A stretch of 64,000 bases of DNA from Labilibaculum manganireducens (GCF_002843385.1 NZ_MVDE01000007.1:62001-126000), one strand, 5' to 3'; numbered from the stretch's first letter, positions 54,157 to 63,944 are shown. A program made the numbers and translations. Notes: a model not told the origin generated them from the sequence alone.

Positions 54157-54196
54157 AAAAAAGAGACCATCTATTTAAGACAGCCTCTTTTCCTTT
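54157..54196 (+). terminator. Weak terminator after the AraC-type gene
   Basis: AAAAGAG and CTCTTTT enclose a 19-nt loop with little internal pairing, followed by CCTTT. It lies just past the stop, between convergent genes. Confidence 0.4.
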
Positions 54197-54237
54197 ACTT
54201 AGATATACTAAAAGCTAAATCCATTGTGTATAGCAAC

Positions 54238-55677
54238 TTAGTTTTTAATACTTACATCTTTATTATTGCTAAGTTTTAACTTATTTTCTTTTACTCCCCG
54301 CACTTTAAAATCAGTAAACTTCCAGTTTCTTGCAAAGGATATATTTCCTGCATTCTCACCTTCGAAGCTAACATTCTTAAACTGAAAATTATCAATGGTA
54401 CTTTCCTCCATACCGGTTACCTTTATGCACGTTTGAGCATTAATTGCATGTACATTCTCAAAAAACACATTTTTGAATTTAGGCATGCCTTTTTCAGGTG
54501 GTACTACCCCTAATAATTTTTTCCAATGAATCGGTAACTCCTCATAATTATAACCCTCTGGCAATTTTGAATTGCTATAGGATGGATTCCAATTTAAGTT
54601 CACAACAAACGGATCCCTTACCCCATCCATTTGGATGTTATACATGTAAATATTTTCGATTGTACCCCCTCTTTGCGAAGTACTTTTAAAACGCAAACCA
54701 TATTTAGTTCCTAATCCTTTCATATTGTATATCAGTACATTTCTGATACTCCCTGAGGTCTCGCTTCCGCAAGTAAACAAACCATCGCCTCGGCCGGCAA
54801 TACAATCACGAATCACAATATATTCACACGGACGATTTACTTTTAAACCATCAGAATCCCGGCCTGCTTTTAAGCAAAAATTATCGTCGTTACAATTTAT
54901 ATAGCAATTTTGCACCAGAATTCTGCTTGATGAATCAATATCAACTCCGTCGGTACTAGGTCCTTTCCCTTCAATGTTATTATTAATTGTCATCCCCTGA
55001 ACAGTTACATACTCCGAATACAAAATATGAACAGACCAGAAACCAGCCTGATACAATACAAAATCTTTCAGCGTTACATCTTTTGAATTCTCAATAATGA
55101 TACCTCTTGGTCTTTTGCAATCGTAATCAACAACCCAACGCAAACCTTTCGGGTTATACTCGTCCCGCATGCTGTGATATTTGTCCCAAAATACTTTACC
55201 CTTTCCATGTACCACACCATCACCAGTAATGGCCACATTATGCTGATCAATAATATTAATTAATCCTGCCGGCCAATCCATTTCAATACCTGCCACTCTT
55301 GTTGGAATTTCTTTATAGTCTTTAAGATCCTGACTTCCTGAAATCTGCACTCCTTTAGGAATATCGAGAATTACGTTTGATTTTAAAAATACCGATCCTG
55401 AAAGGTAGATACCTGTTTTAAATCGAACAACACCACCTCCCGATTCAGCACATTTATCGATGCATGCCTGTATGGATTTGGTACACAACGTTACTCCATC
55501 TCCAACGGCTCCAAAATCAGAAGGATTGTAGATTACTCCTCTTGAAACTGGTTGTGTTCTAGCCCCTACATCAGTAATCCAATCGCACTTCGAAAGATCT
55601 GGCTCAAAATCCTGCCCCATACTTGAAATAGATATCATCAGGAATATTCCTATTAAACTTATTTGTTTCCAACTCAT
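54238..55677 (-). CDS. GH28-family glycosidase (atypical active-site region)
   Basis: A 479-residue secreted protein (signal MSWKQISLIGIFLMISISSMGQ) with the right-handed beta-helix of GH28. The helix starts at NPSDFGAVGDGVTLCTKSIQACIDKCAESGGGVVRF. Catalytic-region motifs are PSTDGVDIDSS (for NTD), CNDDNFCLKAGRDSDG (Asp-Asp pair kept) and LRFKS (for RIK). The usual GHG is replaced by GRGDGLFTCGSE. GH28 enzymes hydrolyse galacturonan or rhamnogalacturonan; sequences of this type occur beside rhamnose and GH105 genes, so an exo-acting rhamnogalacturonan enzyme is likely. Last gene of the pectin operon visible here. Confidence 0.85.
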   Translation of the reverse strand: MSWKQISLIGIFLMISISSMGQDFEPDLSKCDWITDVGARTQPVSRGVIYNPSDFGAVGDGVTLCTKSIQACIDKCAESGGGVVRFKTGIYLSGSVFLKSNVILDIPKGVQISGSQDLKDYKEIPTRVAGIEMDWPAGLINIIDQHNVAITGDGVVHGKGKVFWDKYHSMRDEYNPKGLRWVVDYDCKRPRGIIIENSKDVTLKDFVLYQAGFWSVHILYSEYVTVQGMTINNNIEGKGPSTDGVDIDSSSRILVQNCYINCNDDNFCLKAGRDSDGLKVNRPCEYIVIRDCIAGRGDGLFTCGSETSGSIRNVLIYNMKGLGTKYGLRFKSTSQRGGTIENIYMYNIQMDGVRDPFVVNLNWNPSYSNSKLPEGYNYEELPIHWKKLLGVVPPEKGMPKFKNVFFENVHAINAQTCIKVTGMEESTIDNFQFKNVSFEGENAGNISFARNWKFTDFKVRGVKENKLKLSNNKDVSIKN

Positions 55678-55722
55678 CTGTCTGTTTTTCTAATTATTAA
55701 TTGATTTTCTATTCTATTAATA

Positions 55723-57378
55723 TCAGTTCTTCAATTCAATTTTATCTTTTGGAAAACTGCCTGTTATTCCCTTAATCTGATTGATGTCAGTATTCCAGAT
55801 TTCCAATCCTGTTTTCAAACTATCAGGATATGAAACATTATCAAACTCTATGTTTGAAACATTTTCGACGGTTACAGCCGGTCCCGAAAGCGGCGAAATA
55901 GAAACATTTTTCAAGCTAATATTTTCCGCTTCACAGAATTTACCACCCAATTGAGCCGACATATAAACATTCTCAATTTGAATACCACTGATTTTCATTT
56001 CCGGCAGACCATTAAAAAACATAGCCCGTCGTGAATTTACAGAAACAATATCCTTAAAATAAAGATTACGGAAACTTGGCGTTTCTTCATTTACACTAGG
56101 GATATTTGTTGCTTCCACATCAGACTTTTTGTCTCCTATGAGCTCTGCAGAGGGTGAATTTCCGCCATAATATAAATTGAAAGAAAGCGCATCGGTAACA
56201 ATATTTTGCATGCTAATGTTTGAAACATATATGTTCTCAACAACACCGCCTCTTCCTCTTCGGCTTTTAAAACGCAATCCAACATCAGTACCTAAAAACG
56301 AGCAGTTACTAACTTTAATATTTTTAACCCCGCCGGACATTTCACTACCAACCACAAAACCACCGTGGCCTTTATACACAAAACAATTATCAACAATCAC
56401 ATTTTCGGTCGGAATTCCACGTTTGCGTCCATCTTCATCTTTTCCCGATTTAATGCAGATACCATCATCACCAACATCAAATTTACTATTTACAATAATG
56501 GTATTTTCGCAGGATTCCAAATCAAGTCCATCACCATTTTGCGCAAACGATGGATTTCTTACCGTTATGTCGTCAATAATTATATTTTTGCATTGTAACG
56601 GATGTATATTCCAACTTGGAGAGTTTGAAAAGCTGACTCCCTGCAAAAGCACATTTTCACATTCAATCAAACTAATCATAACCGGACGCAGAAAATCTTT
56701 AATGGATTGCCATTCTTCCTCTGTCTTTAAGTTCCTAGGAACATTCATATTGCTTACACCATCACCTTTAAGCGATTTTTCACTGGGAAACCAATAATCA
56801 CTTCTTTTATAAGCGCCTCCTTTTGCTGTTATTTTTTTCCACAGACTCTCTGTAACCTTTTGTTTTTTTACTGGTCGCCAAGCATCTCCGGATCCGTCAA
56901 TGCATCCTTGTCCTGTTATCGCAATATTTTTAAGATTCTTTCCTGATACAGGTGATTGACAACGACGTGTATCAAGTCCCTCAAAACTGGTTTCCACCAA
57001 TGGATAATCGTTAAAGTCCCGGCTAAACTGAATCAAAGCTCCTTTTTCAAGACGAAGATTAATATTGCTCTTCAGTTCAATTGGTCCTGTTAACCATATC
57101 CCTTGAGGAACAAGCAAAGTTCCACCACCTTTTTCAGCCAAATCATCAATGGCCTTTTTAAATGCCACTGTATTTTTGAATTGCCCGTTACCAATACCTC
57201 CAAAGGAGGTAATGTTTATTTCCTGATCGGGAAACTGCGGTGCATAAACGAAAGGCATGTTAAAAGGTAAATTTTCATACAAATATGAAAATCTATAAGA
57301 CTCATTTTCTGGCTTTTGTCCCCCCATGGAACAACCCGCTAAAAGTATAAACCAGATATATTTCGTGAATAATTTCAT
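55723..57378 (-). CDS. GH28-family glycosidase (probable exo-polygalacturonase, lipoprotein)
   Basis: A 551-residue lipoprotein (ILLAGCSMGG). The beta-helix begins at NITSFGGIGNGQFKNTVAFKKAIDDLAEKGGGTLLVPQGIWLTGPIEL. All GH28 active-site motifs are in place: QNGDGLDLESC, VGDDGICIKSGKDEDGRK, YKGHGGFVVGSEMSGG and VGLRFKSRRGRGG. An insertion of about 70 residues (KKQKVTESLWKKITAKGG to LKTEEEWQSIKDFLRP) is typical of exo-acting Bacteroidetes members. It likely removes galacturonic acid from pectic oligosaccharides in the periplasm. It lies between the other GH28 (45-bp gap) and GH105 (21-bp gap). Confidence 0.92.
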   Translation of the reverse strand: MKLFTKYIWFILLAGCSMGGQKPENESYRFSYLYENLPFNMPFVYAPQFPDQEINITSFGGIGNGQFKNTVAFKKAIDDLAEKGGGTLLVPQGIWLTGPIELKSNINLRLEKGALIQFSRDFNDYPLVETSFEGLDTRRCQSPVSGKNLKNIAITGQGCIDGSGDAWRPVKKQKVTESLWKKITAKGGAYKRSDYWFPSEKSLKGDGVSNMNVPRNLKTEEEWQSIKDFLRPVMISLIECENVLLQGVSFSNSPSWNIHPLQCKNIIIDDITVRNPSFAQNGDGLDLESCENTIIVNSKFDVGDDGICIKSGKDEDGRKRGIPTENVIVDNCFVYKGHGGFVVGSEMSGGVKNIKVSNCSFLGTDVGLRFKSRRGRGGVVENIYVSNISMQNIVTDALSFNLYYGGNSPSAELIGDKKSDVEATNIPSVNEETPSFRNLYFKDIVSVNSRRAMFFNGLPEMKISGIQIENVYMSAQLGGKFCEAENISLKNVSISPLSGPAVTVENVSNIEFDNVSYPDSLKTGLEIWNTDINQIKGITGSFPKDKIELKN

Positions 57379-57399
57379 TTTATTTTTTTTAGTGATTCT

Positions 57400-58551
57400 T
57401 TATTTCTCCAACTCCAGACATCCCATTATAAATGGCCCAGTGGCTTTGCTGTCGTTATCTCTAATTCTTTCGTTGACATAGTAATTGAAGCTGCCATCTC
57501 GATATGGTTTTCCGCCCAAACCAGCAACGGCACAACATTTGGTTAAGCTTAATGTGCCATCCTCATTTTTTACAATCAGGTTTTTCATCAAGCCATTGTA
57601 AGCTTTAAGTGCTGTTTTTCGGTATTTTTTATCGATGTAGCCTTTATTTACAGCTTTTGCATAACCGTACATATACATCGAAGAAGCAGAAGCTTCCAAA
57701 TAATTTCCTTCTCTATGTCCCTGATCCAAAACCTGATACCATAATCCTGTTTCATCCTGATAATTCGACAGTGCTTCGGCCACACCATCAATAATATTCA
57801 GTAAGTTTTTTCTTTGCGGATGATTTTCAGGAACGTAATCCAATACATCAACCAGAGCCATAAACCACCAGCCCATACTTCTTCCCCAAAAATTTGGTGA
57901 CTGACCGGTTATTTTATCAGCCCACTTCTGATTATGACTCTCATCCCATGCATGGTAATACAAACCTGTTTTCGCATCTCGGGTGTGTTTGGCGCATATT
58001 ACAAACTGATTAATAGCATCATCCAACAAATCCGGTTGGTCAAAAGTAACAGCATACTGAGCTAAAAAAGGAGCTCCCATATATAAACCATCCAACCAAA
58101 CCTGATGCTGATAAATAAGCTTGTGCCAAAAAGCTCCTTCGTGTGTTCGGGGATGCATCTTTAGTTGTTGAATTAGCCGATCCATGGCTAATTTATATTT
58201 CTCATTTCCAGTCTCTTTATATACATCAAAAAGAATTTTCCCGGAATTAATGTAGTCGATGTTATACGATTCAACTTTGTATAAATGAATCTCTCCATTT
58301 TCATTTATAAGCGAATCGGCCCATTTGATGACATAATCGAGGTATTTTCTGTTGCCGGTTGCCTTCCATACTTTCAACATTGCAAGGCATCCCAAGCCCT
58401 GCGAATAACCAAAATACAATCTCTTACCATGATCCAACTGCCAGGCTTCCGGAAATCGTTTCATCTCCGAATCGGCAAACTGAACAGCTGTTGATTGTGC
58501 TTGTGTAAGCTGACTTATCAGGAGTAGTGAATAAAGAATTATTGTTCTCAT
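57400..58551 (-). CDS. GH105 unsaturated rhamnogalacturonyl hydrolase
   Basis: A 383-residue exported (alpha/alpha)6-barrel enzyme (signal ends near LTQAQ). GH105 features: FGYSQGLGCLAMLKVWKATG, the catalytic Asp in QHQVWLDGLYMGAPFLAQYA, YYHAWDE, SPNFWGRSMGWWFMALVDVLDYVPENHP, LEASASSMYMYGYAKAVNKGY and the conserved end ATGPFIMGCLELEK. It removes the delta-4,5-unsaturated uronic acid left by pectate or rhamnogalacturonan lyases. Its presence implies that a polysaccharide lyase acts upstream; none is visible in the window. Confidence 0.95.
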   Translation of the reverse strand: MRTIILYSLLLISQLTQAQSTAVQFADSEMKRFPEAWQLDHGKRLYFGYSQGLGCLAMLKVWKATGNRKYLDYVIKWADSLINENGEIHLYKVESYNIDYINSGKILFDVYKETGNEKYKLAMDRLIQQLKMHPRTHEGAFWHKLIYQHQVWLDGLYMGAPFLAQYAVTFDQPDLLDDAINQFVICAKHTRDAKTGLYYHAWDESHNQKWADKITGQSPNFWGRSMGWWFMALVDVLDYVPENHPQRKNLLNIIDGVAEALSNYQDETGLWYQVLDQGHREGNYLEASASSMYMYGYAKAVNKGYIDKKYRKTALKAYNGLMKNLIVKNEDGTLSLTKCCAVAGLGGKPYRDGSFNYYVNERIRDNDSKATGPFIMGCLELEK

Positions 58552-58569
58552 ATTGTAATAATTATTGTT

Positions 58570-60090
58570 TTATTTTGTAGTGTCAGTTCTAAAAGGAGAT
58601 GCAGGCAGTCCTTCTATATTGTATAAATCAGCCCTAAAAAAATTGTCCCATCCATACCTTACATTTTCAATTTTATTTACCTGTTCTGATGATACAATGA
58701 TCTTTCCCCCATTTATTGTCGCCTTGGCAGGATAAAAAACACCATTGGAAGATGCTGCCGTAAAACCTTTTATGGAATCATTTGGGCACATAAGTCCGTT
58801 ATTGCAAAAATCAAAAGACAGTACAGCCTGATGGTTTTTTATTTTCATGGATACAAATCTTGGTCCTGAATAGGGTATTTTCTTTTTATATGTTTTTGCC
58901 AGAGCCCAGTTTGCCAAACGCTCTCCTGGAATTTGTTTGTTACGCGGATGAATATTAATTGAATCTCCGGCATCGGTTATCACTACCATTCCTGTGTTGT
59001 TTACTGATTGCCATGCTTTTAACTGAGCTTCACGAATTTGTGGCGGTTGTTTGTAATGGGGTGCAATTTGTACAAAGTAAAAAGGCATTTCCGGCAGCTG
59101 CCATTCTGTACGCCAACTTTTAATCATTTTGGTGAACACATGCTGATAATCATTATATCTGATGGAGTTGGATTCGCCCTGATACCAAACCACACCTTTT
59201 ATGGAATAGTTAATAATTGGATGGATCATCCCGTTCCATAATGTTGAAAGAGCCTTGTTGTGATAGATACCTTTGGGTTTGGATGGTTTCTTTATCTTTT
59301 TATCCGTATTATCAGAAGCTAATTTGGCAACTTCCAGCTCATAGTTTTTTAGATTTGTTTCGTATTGCTGTAGGTCTTCGGGGTAATGATCTCTCGAAGA
59401 ATAAAATTCTTTAATTAAAGCGGCATAAACAGAATCATGTTCCATCACCTCCATTTTTGTCCATGCTTCGGCAGGAGTTCCTCCCCATGTAGATTGAATT
59501 AGACCTATTGGAGTACCGAGGTTTTGGTAAAGTTTACGTCCAAAAAAGTAGCCCACAGCAGAAAACGTTTTTACGGATTCACTATTGCAAATGTCCCAAT
59601 GCCCATTACAGCTATCCAATTCATGCTCGGGTGATAATTTTTGATCGATATGAAATAATCTGATCTCAGGATAATTGGCTTCCTGAACAACTTCCTCATA
59701 GTTGACGACCCCTGTTTGCCATCTGAGTTTTTTGTCTACCGGAAAATCCATATTTGATTGCCCGCTGCATAACCATACTTCACCAATTAATACGTTTTTA
59801 ATAACAATGGTATTTTCACCTTTTATGGTAATGGTTTGGTTGATTGATGCTTTGGGCGTTTTTATAATAAGACTCCATTTTTCATCTTTGCCACTTGTGG
59901 TAAAGTAATTTTTTCCCCAACTGGTGTTTATATTTATTTTTTCTCCAAATGAGGCTTTGCCCCACAATTTAACTTCTGATTGTTGCTGCAATACCATATT
60001 ATCTGAAATAATTGCCGGCAAAAACACTTTTGCCGAAGTATTAAAGAATGCAAAAAGCAAAAGAAAAGTGCATAATAAACTGTATTTCAT
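58570..60090 (-). CDS. SGNH acetylesterase (sialate O-acetylesterase family), compact form
   Basis: A 506-residue secreted esterase. The ATG at 60090 gives the signal MKYSLLCTFLLLFAFFNTSAK; the frame continues upstream without a recognisable addition. The N-terminal beta domain (FLPAIISDNMVLQQQSEVKLWG) precedes the SGNH domain with nucleophile Ser in CSGQSNMDFPV, WYQGESNSIRYND and the His motif INIHPRNKQIPGERLANWAL. Unlike the paralogue at 18510-20450 it lacks the inserted jelly-roll; a Lys-rich linker (DNTDKKIKKPSKPKG) sits at the equivalent place. In a rhamnogalacturonan operon it probably removes acetyl groups from pectin. Confidence 0.87.
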   Translation of the reverse strand: MKYSLLCTFLLLFAFFNTSAKVFLPAIISDNMVLQQQSEVKLWGKASFGEKININTSWGKNYFTTSGKDEKWSLIIKTPKASINQTITIKGENTIVIKNVLIGEVWLCSGQSNMDFPVDKKLRWQTGVVNYEEVVQEANYPEIRLFHIDQKLSPEHELDSCNGHWDICNSESVKTFSAVGYFFGRKLYQNLGTPIGLIQSTWGGTPAEAWTKMEVMEHDSVYAALIKEFYSSRDHYPEDLQQYETNLKNYELEVAKLASDNTDKKIKKPSKPKGIYHNKALSTLWNGMIHPIINYSIKGVVWYQGESNSIRYNDYQHVFTKMIKSWRTEWQLPEMPFYFVQIAPHYKQPPQIREAQLKAWQSVNNTGMVVITDAGDSINIHPRNKQIPGERLANWALAKTYKKKIPYSGPRFVSMKIKNHQAVLSFDFCNNGLMCPNDSIKGFTAASSNGVFYPAKATINGGKIIVSSEQVNKIENVRYGWDNFFRADLYNIEGLPASPFRTDTTK

Positions 60091-60125
60091 TTGTCTAAAT
60101 TTGTTTTTTATTACCATATAGCCTG

Positions 60126-60144
60126 TCCCGAACTTGTTTCGGGA
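60126..60144. repeat. Short hairpin TCCCGAA-CTTGT-TTCGGGA
   Basis: A perfect 7-bp stem with a 5-nt loop, 36 bp upstream of the acetylesterase start in a 221-bp spacer. It is a common type of palindromic intergenic unit and no T-run follows. Confidence 0.5.
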
Positions 60145-60311
60145 GAATTCGCCAATTTAGTCATCCTCGTGTGTTAGAAAAGTCTTCTCATGGCTCGTTT
60201 CATCTGTTTATAATTTTAATTTTTTGTCAGGTAGAACTTACTATATAATCATTTCCCTGTGTGTGAAAATTCTATACATGGACGTTTCAAATCTCATTTC
60301 ATCGTGTGAAC

Positions 60312-63300
60312 TTATTTTAATAAAGTAATTCCCATTAATCCGATAACAACATCGTTTGCCAAACTTTCCAAGCTTATGCTTTGCAATTCTTTCGATGAAT
60401 TTAAAGGCAAATCAATGAAAATACCTGCACCGCCATCTATCCCACGACCATATACCTCGTCTTTGCTTATCCCTAATTCTTCACCCAAATTCCTGCTGAC
60501 AATTCCCGTTTTAAAAGCTATTCGGTATGGAGCTGGTCGTTTCAAAGCAAAAGCGTGATCATCTACATACAAATCCTGCTCTATTGGCAACCAATTATCC
60601 GGATTCACTAAATTCAATTCTTCGTGAGTGCCATCAGTATAATGAACTTTTATGAGTCCATTTGGGATATGACATTGCATGTGGTTTGTGCTTCCAGCCA
60701 TCATAAAATAGGCATGTCGTGCCTTTCCTGATACCGGAATATCCACTTTCGTTGGATAATTATCCCACAAACTGGTAAAAACAATGTTTTTCCTTTCTAA
60801 ATCACAAATCGTGCGAAACGGAACATGAAATGGTGTATTTAGAAGGCTATTTTTAGCAGAAGCTCTTAACCCACTGTCATCAATTTCTGCTGTATGGGTC
60901 GGATGACACCATTCGCCAATTCCCTGTGTTGGAATTTGCAAAGTGGTATAAGGCGATCTTGGCGACAAATATTCTTGCTTAAATATATCCGATACAGATG
61001 CATTAAAAAATTGATCCATATTCACCATTTTATAATTACCGGAATTTGCTTTCACATTCCAATTGGTGATTGTTTTTTGAAACAAACACTTATCATCATT
61101 CAAAATTTGAAGACGATTACTGCCAAATACAGCACAAGTATCCGGAATTTTAATTAAAGCTGATGTTTGTCCTGCTTCTACTGACAACGGAATTGAAAAC
61201 TGATTTACCATCACATTGCCCGAAAATAACTTGTTGCCATTGTTGGTGATTGAAAAGGCCAGTTCTTCATCTTCGGCATTGTAAGAAATATCAAATGCAT
61301 CTTTAATTTCAATATTTACCGGTTCCCACCAATTCATTTGACCTTGTTCTAATTGTACGAATAAAGTCCGGTTTCCTACTTCACCCACTAATTGTCCCGA
61401 AATGGATTTGGATTTCACAGATGCCTGATTCAATACATTTTGAGGATCGTAAATAGCTGCAATTTTATTTGTTGTGCTAAATTTCCATTGATCATCAGCC
61501 ACTCCTATTTTTTGGTAATCTGATTTTTTAAGATTTTTACCCTTCCAAATGATTTGAACCTGCGCACTATCTTTTAGTTCAGCATTAATTTGAATCAAAG
61601 GACTTCCAATATTTTCAACAAGCAACCATGATTTTGATTCTCCATTAACCAAAACCTCTGAAATTTGATCTCTTACTGCCAACACCTTTAATTCCAGATT
61701 TACCTTTTCAGCCAGTTTATTTCTGATCAAGTAAGTATCCGTTTCTTCTTCCCTATCGAATTTCAAAGTAATATCAGCAGTAGTAATACTTGCATGCTCC
61801 CATCCGGAAGGAAATCCGGGACGAAGCTCCAGCCGGTTGTTTAATAAATCCGGATGAATTCCAAATAATCCTTCTACCAATACTCTGGAATACATTCCAA
61901 CAGGATCACCAAAATCGCGGTAGCATTCTCCGCGGGCTTTATCGTAATAACTAATTTGTCCGATATTACCGGGACTGCTTCCCATGTACATTCCGTCTAA
62001 AACAGAGCTTTTGAACAGTTTAAAACCTTCATTGTATCTACCTGCCTGCCAATAAGAAAGTGCGGTATGAGCCACCTCAGCAAAGGCCACATTATTAATT
62101 GACCATGAATACGGAAACCAATGCGTTGTTGAAATGATTTCATAATTGATTCCATCATTCAATCCCTTGGCTTTAACAGGAATGTGAGGAATTTCAGTAT
62201 CGATATACCTTGTGGCCTGATAAGCCTGAAATATATCTGATACATCAGAATCCAAAGCATGATAAATTGTCCAAACACCTGCATTGGGATGAACATTTTT
62301 ATTCCCCATTAAATCAACGTATTCTGCCCACCATCCTTTCTCAGTCAACCAAAGTTTTGAGTTAAGTGCTTTCATTATTTTTTCAGATTCAACAATGTAA
62401 GCTTGCGGATCGTCTCCAATTTTTGAAGCTATTAATGCTGCCATTTTATTTGCCCTGTAATTGTATGCCGAAGAATGAGTAACTGCACCACTGTTGTAAT
62501 AAAGAGCATCACTTGCCCAAATGCTTGCATAAGCATCATATAGGCCATCGTTATCGGGATCAAAATTTAATTTTTCCCATTTCAGATGGCGCTTGATAAC
62601 CGGCCAAACTATTTTAGCATATTCCCAATCGCCTGTCCAGTTCAAATGCCAAAGCAACTCATCAATATAACACAGGTTCATGTCGTAATGATGCATTTTT
62701 GTTGTCTGATTTGGATTTCGGCAAATGTAACCATTGCTATACATTGGCGTCCCCCATTTTTTTTCAGCTCTTGCCAAATTCAAAGAGGAATCCTGAGCCG
62801 GATGAGGAATTGATGGTTCTATATCGGTTATTTGCGATGCTGCATAATTATCGAAATGCTGCCTGGCTTTGTGATGCCAGCCAACACAATCTCCAACATA
62901 AGCAGCCCGCCAGCCATTAAGCGGCATCCTCCAACCAATGGCTCCATGCATCCAGCAATTGTCCCAAATGGCATCGGCAGCAGTACTCAATACACCGCCC
63001 AATGGATTAATAAAAGAATCCGGCGTTTCTATTTGAACTGCATTTGCAATTTCTTTTCTTCTTCCTTCTGCCTGATCGTACCATTCCGTTAAATCACTAT
63101 AATTTAAAGACTTATCACTCTTCAACTGAATACACACAAACTTTTTTACCGAATTTTCCAACGGTATTTTTGCCACCAAAACAGATTTATTATCAGATAC
63201 TTTAGAGTTCCAAACCTGCATGGGAGAATCTAAAGAGAACGGAGATCCTGTTTTTAGCTTTGAATCTGCAGGAAAACAAGCTTCAATAGATCTGGGGTTT

Positions 63301-63917
63301 TTAGTGTTCTGTCCATAGTCCAACGAAAAACAGTTCTTGTAAATGCTATAATCATTACCTAAACAATCATCGGCATGCAAATCAAAACAGTCCGGTTTAT
63401 CCACACCAAGATCCCCATTTCGCGAAAACCGTTTATTGCTTGCCCCGCCATACATCAATAAAAGTTCAATACCTTCAGGGATGTTCTCAGTTTCAATTTT
63501 CATGATCATCCCATCAGAATCTGCCAAAGCCAATACCGCAAGTTTTATAATACCATTACTGATAAAAGAATCCTGTATTTCGTAAATTCGACATCCCGGA
63601 TAATAAGTACTTTTAATTTGAGAAGCACTATTTAACCAGACGCTGTTTTGCCCGTTCACAAAACCCAATTGAAGATTTCCACCCATATTTGGCATAAAAA
63701 AACCAAACTCAGGCACATCTCCGGTCTCTACACGAAATGCACTGTGTCCTCCATAAAGTGCCCGATTAAATTTTTTATTCCCGTTAAGGATAACAAAACC
63801 ATCATTGTCCGGTTGGTATCGAAGGTCCCGTTCCAATTTATTATTTGCATCAGATTTATACTGAGCTGTTGCACAGATAAATGAAAGGGATAATATTGCT
63901 GTTAAGAATAATCTCAT
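60312..63917 (-). CDS. DUF4450-type large secreted protein with six-hairpin glycosidase-like core
   Basis: A 1201-residue exported protein (signal MRLFLTAILSLSFICATAQ). The N-terminal beta-rich part (LRYQPDNDGFVILNGNKKFNRALYGGHSAFRVETGDVPEFGFFMPNMGGNLQLG) matches what I recall of DUF4450. The middle (about residues 300-700) is an (alpha/alpha)-barrel-like region with GWRAAYVGDCVGWHHKARQHFDNYAASQI, GDWEYAKIVWPVIKRHLKWE, FDPDNDGLYDAYASIWASDALYYNSGAVTHSSAYNYRANKMAALIA and WFPYSWSINNVAFAEVAHTALSYWQAGRYNEGF. This resembles six-hairpin glycosidases such as GH78-like enzymes. The C-terminus (about 700-1201) is beta-sandwich-like. Acidic residues in the DPDNDGLYDAY and YVGDCVGWHH segments are candidate catalytic residues. 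A role on rhamnogalacturonan side chains is inferred from the operon. Confidence 0.7.
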   Translation of the reverse strand: MRLFLTAILSLSFICATAQYKSDANNKLERDLRYQPDNDGFVILNGNKKFNRALYGGHSAFRVETGDVPEFGFFMPNMGGNLQLGFVNGQNSVWLNSASQIKSTYYPGCRIYEIQDSFISNGIIKLAVLALADSDGMIMKIETENIPEGIELLLMYGGASNKRFSRNGDLGVDKPDCFDLHADDCLGNDYSIYKNCFSLDYGQNTKNPRSIEACFPADSKLKTGSPFSLDSPMQVWNSKVSDNKSVLVAKIPLENSVKKFVCIQLKSDKSLNYSDLTEWYDQAEGRRKEIANAVQIETPDSFINPLGGVLSTAADAIWDNCWMHGAIGWRMPLNGWRAAYVGDCVGWHHKARQHFDNYAASQITDIEPSIPHPAQDSSLNLARAEKKWGTPMYSNGYICRNPNQTTKMHHYDMNLCYIDELLWHLNWTGDWEYAKIVWPVIKRHLKWEKLNFDPDNDGLYDAYASIWASDALYYNSGAVTHSSAYNYRANKMAALIASKIGDDPQAYIVESEKIMKALNSKLWLTEKGWWAEYVDLMGNKNVHPNAGVWTIYHALDSDVSDIFQAYQATRYIDTEIPHIPVKAKGLNDGINYEIISTTHWFPYSWSINNVAFAEVAHTALSYWQAGRYNEGFKLFKSSVLDGMYMGSSPGNIGQISYYDKARGECYRDFGDPVGMYSRVLVEGLFGIHPDLLNNRLELRPGFPSGWEHASITTADITLKFDREEETDTYLIRNKLAEKVNLELKVLAVRDQISEVLVNGESKSWLLVENIGSPLIQINAELKDSAQVQIIWKGKNLKKSDYQKIGVADDQWKFSTTNKIAAIYDPQNVLNQASVKSKSISGQLVGEVGNRTLFVQLEQGQMNWWEPVNIEIKDAFDISYNAEDEELAFSITNNGNKLFSGNVMVNQFSIPLSVEAGQTSALIKIPDTCAVFGSNRLQILNDDKCLFQKTITNWNVKANSGNYKMVNMDQFFNASVSDIFKQEYLSPRSPYTTLQIPTQGIGEWCHPTHTAEIDDSGLRASAKNSLLNTPFHVPFRTICDLERKNIVFTSLWDNYPTKVDIPVSGKARHAYFMMAGSTNHMQCHIPNGLIKVHYTDGTHEELNLVNPDNWLPIEQDLYVDDHAFALKRPAPYRIAFKTGIVSRNLGEELGISKDEVYGRGIDGGAGIFIDLPLNSSKELQSISLESLANDVVIGLMGITLLK

Positions 63918-63944
63918 TTAATTTTTTTTGTTTTTCATTCCTGA

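Noticed and set aside
56177-56797. A 206-codon plus-strand ORF opposite the GH28 gene
   Set aside because: Shadow frame; the minus strand encodes an intact GH28 with all active-site motifs.
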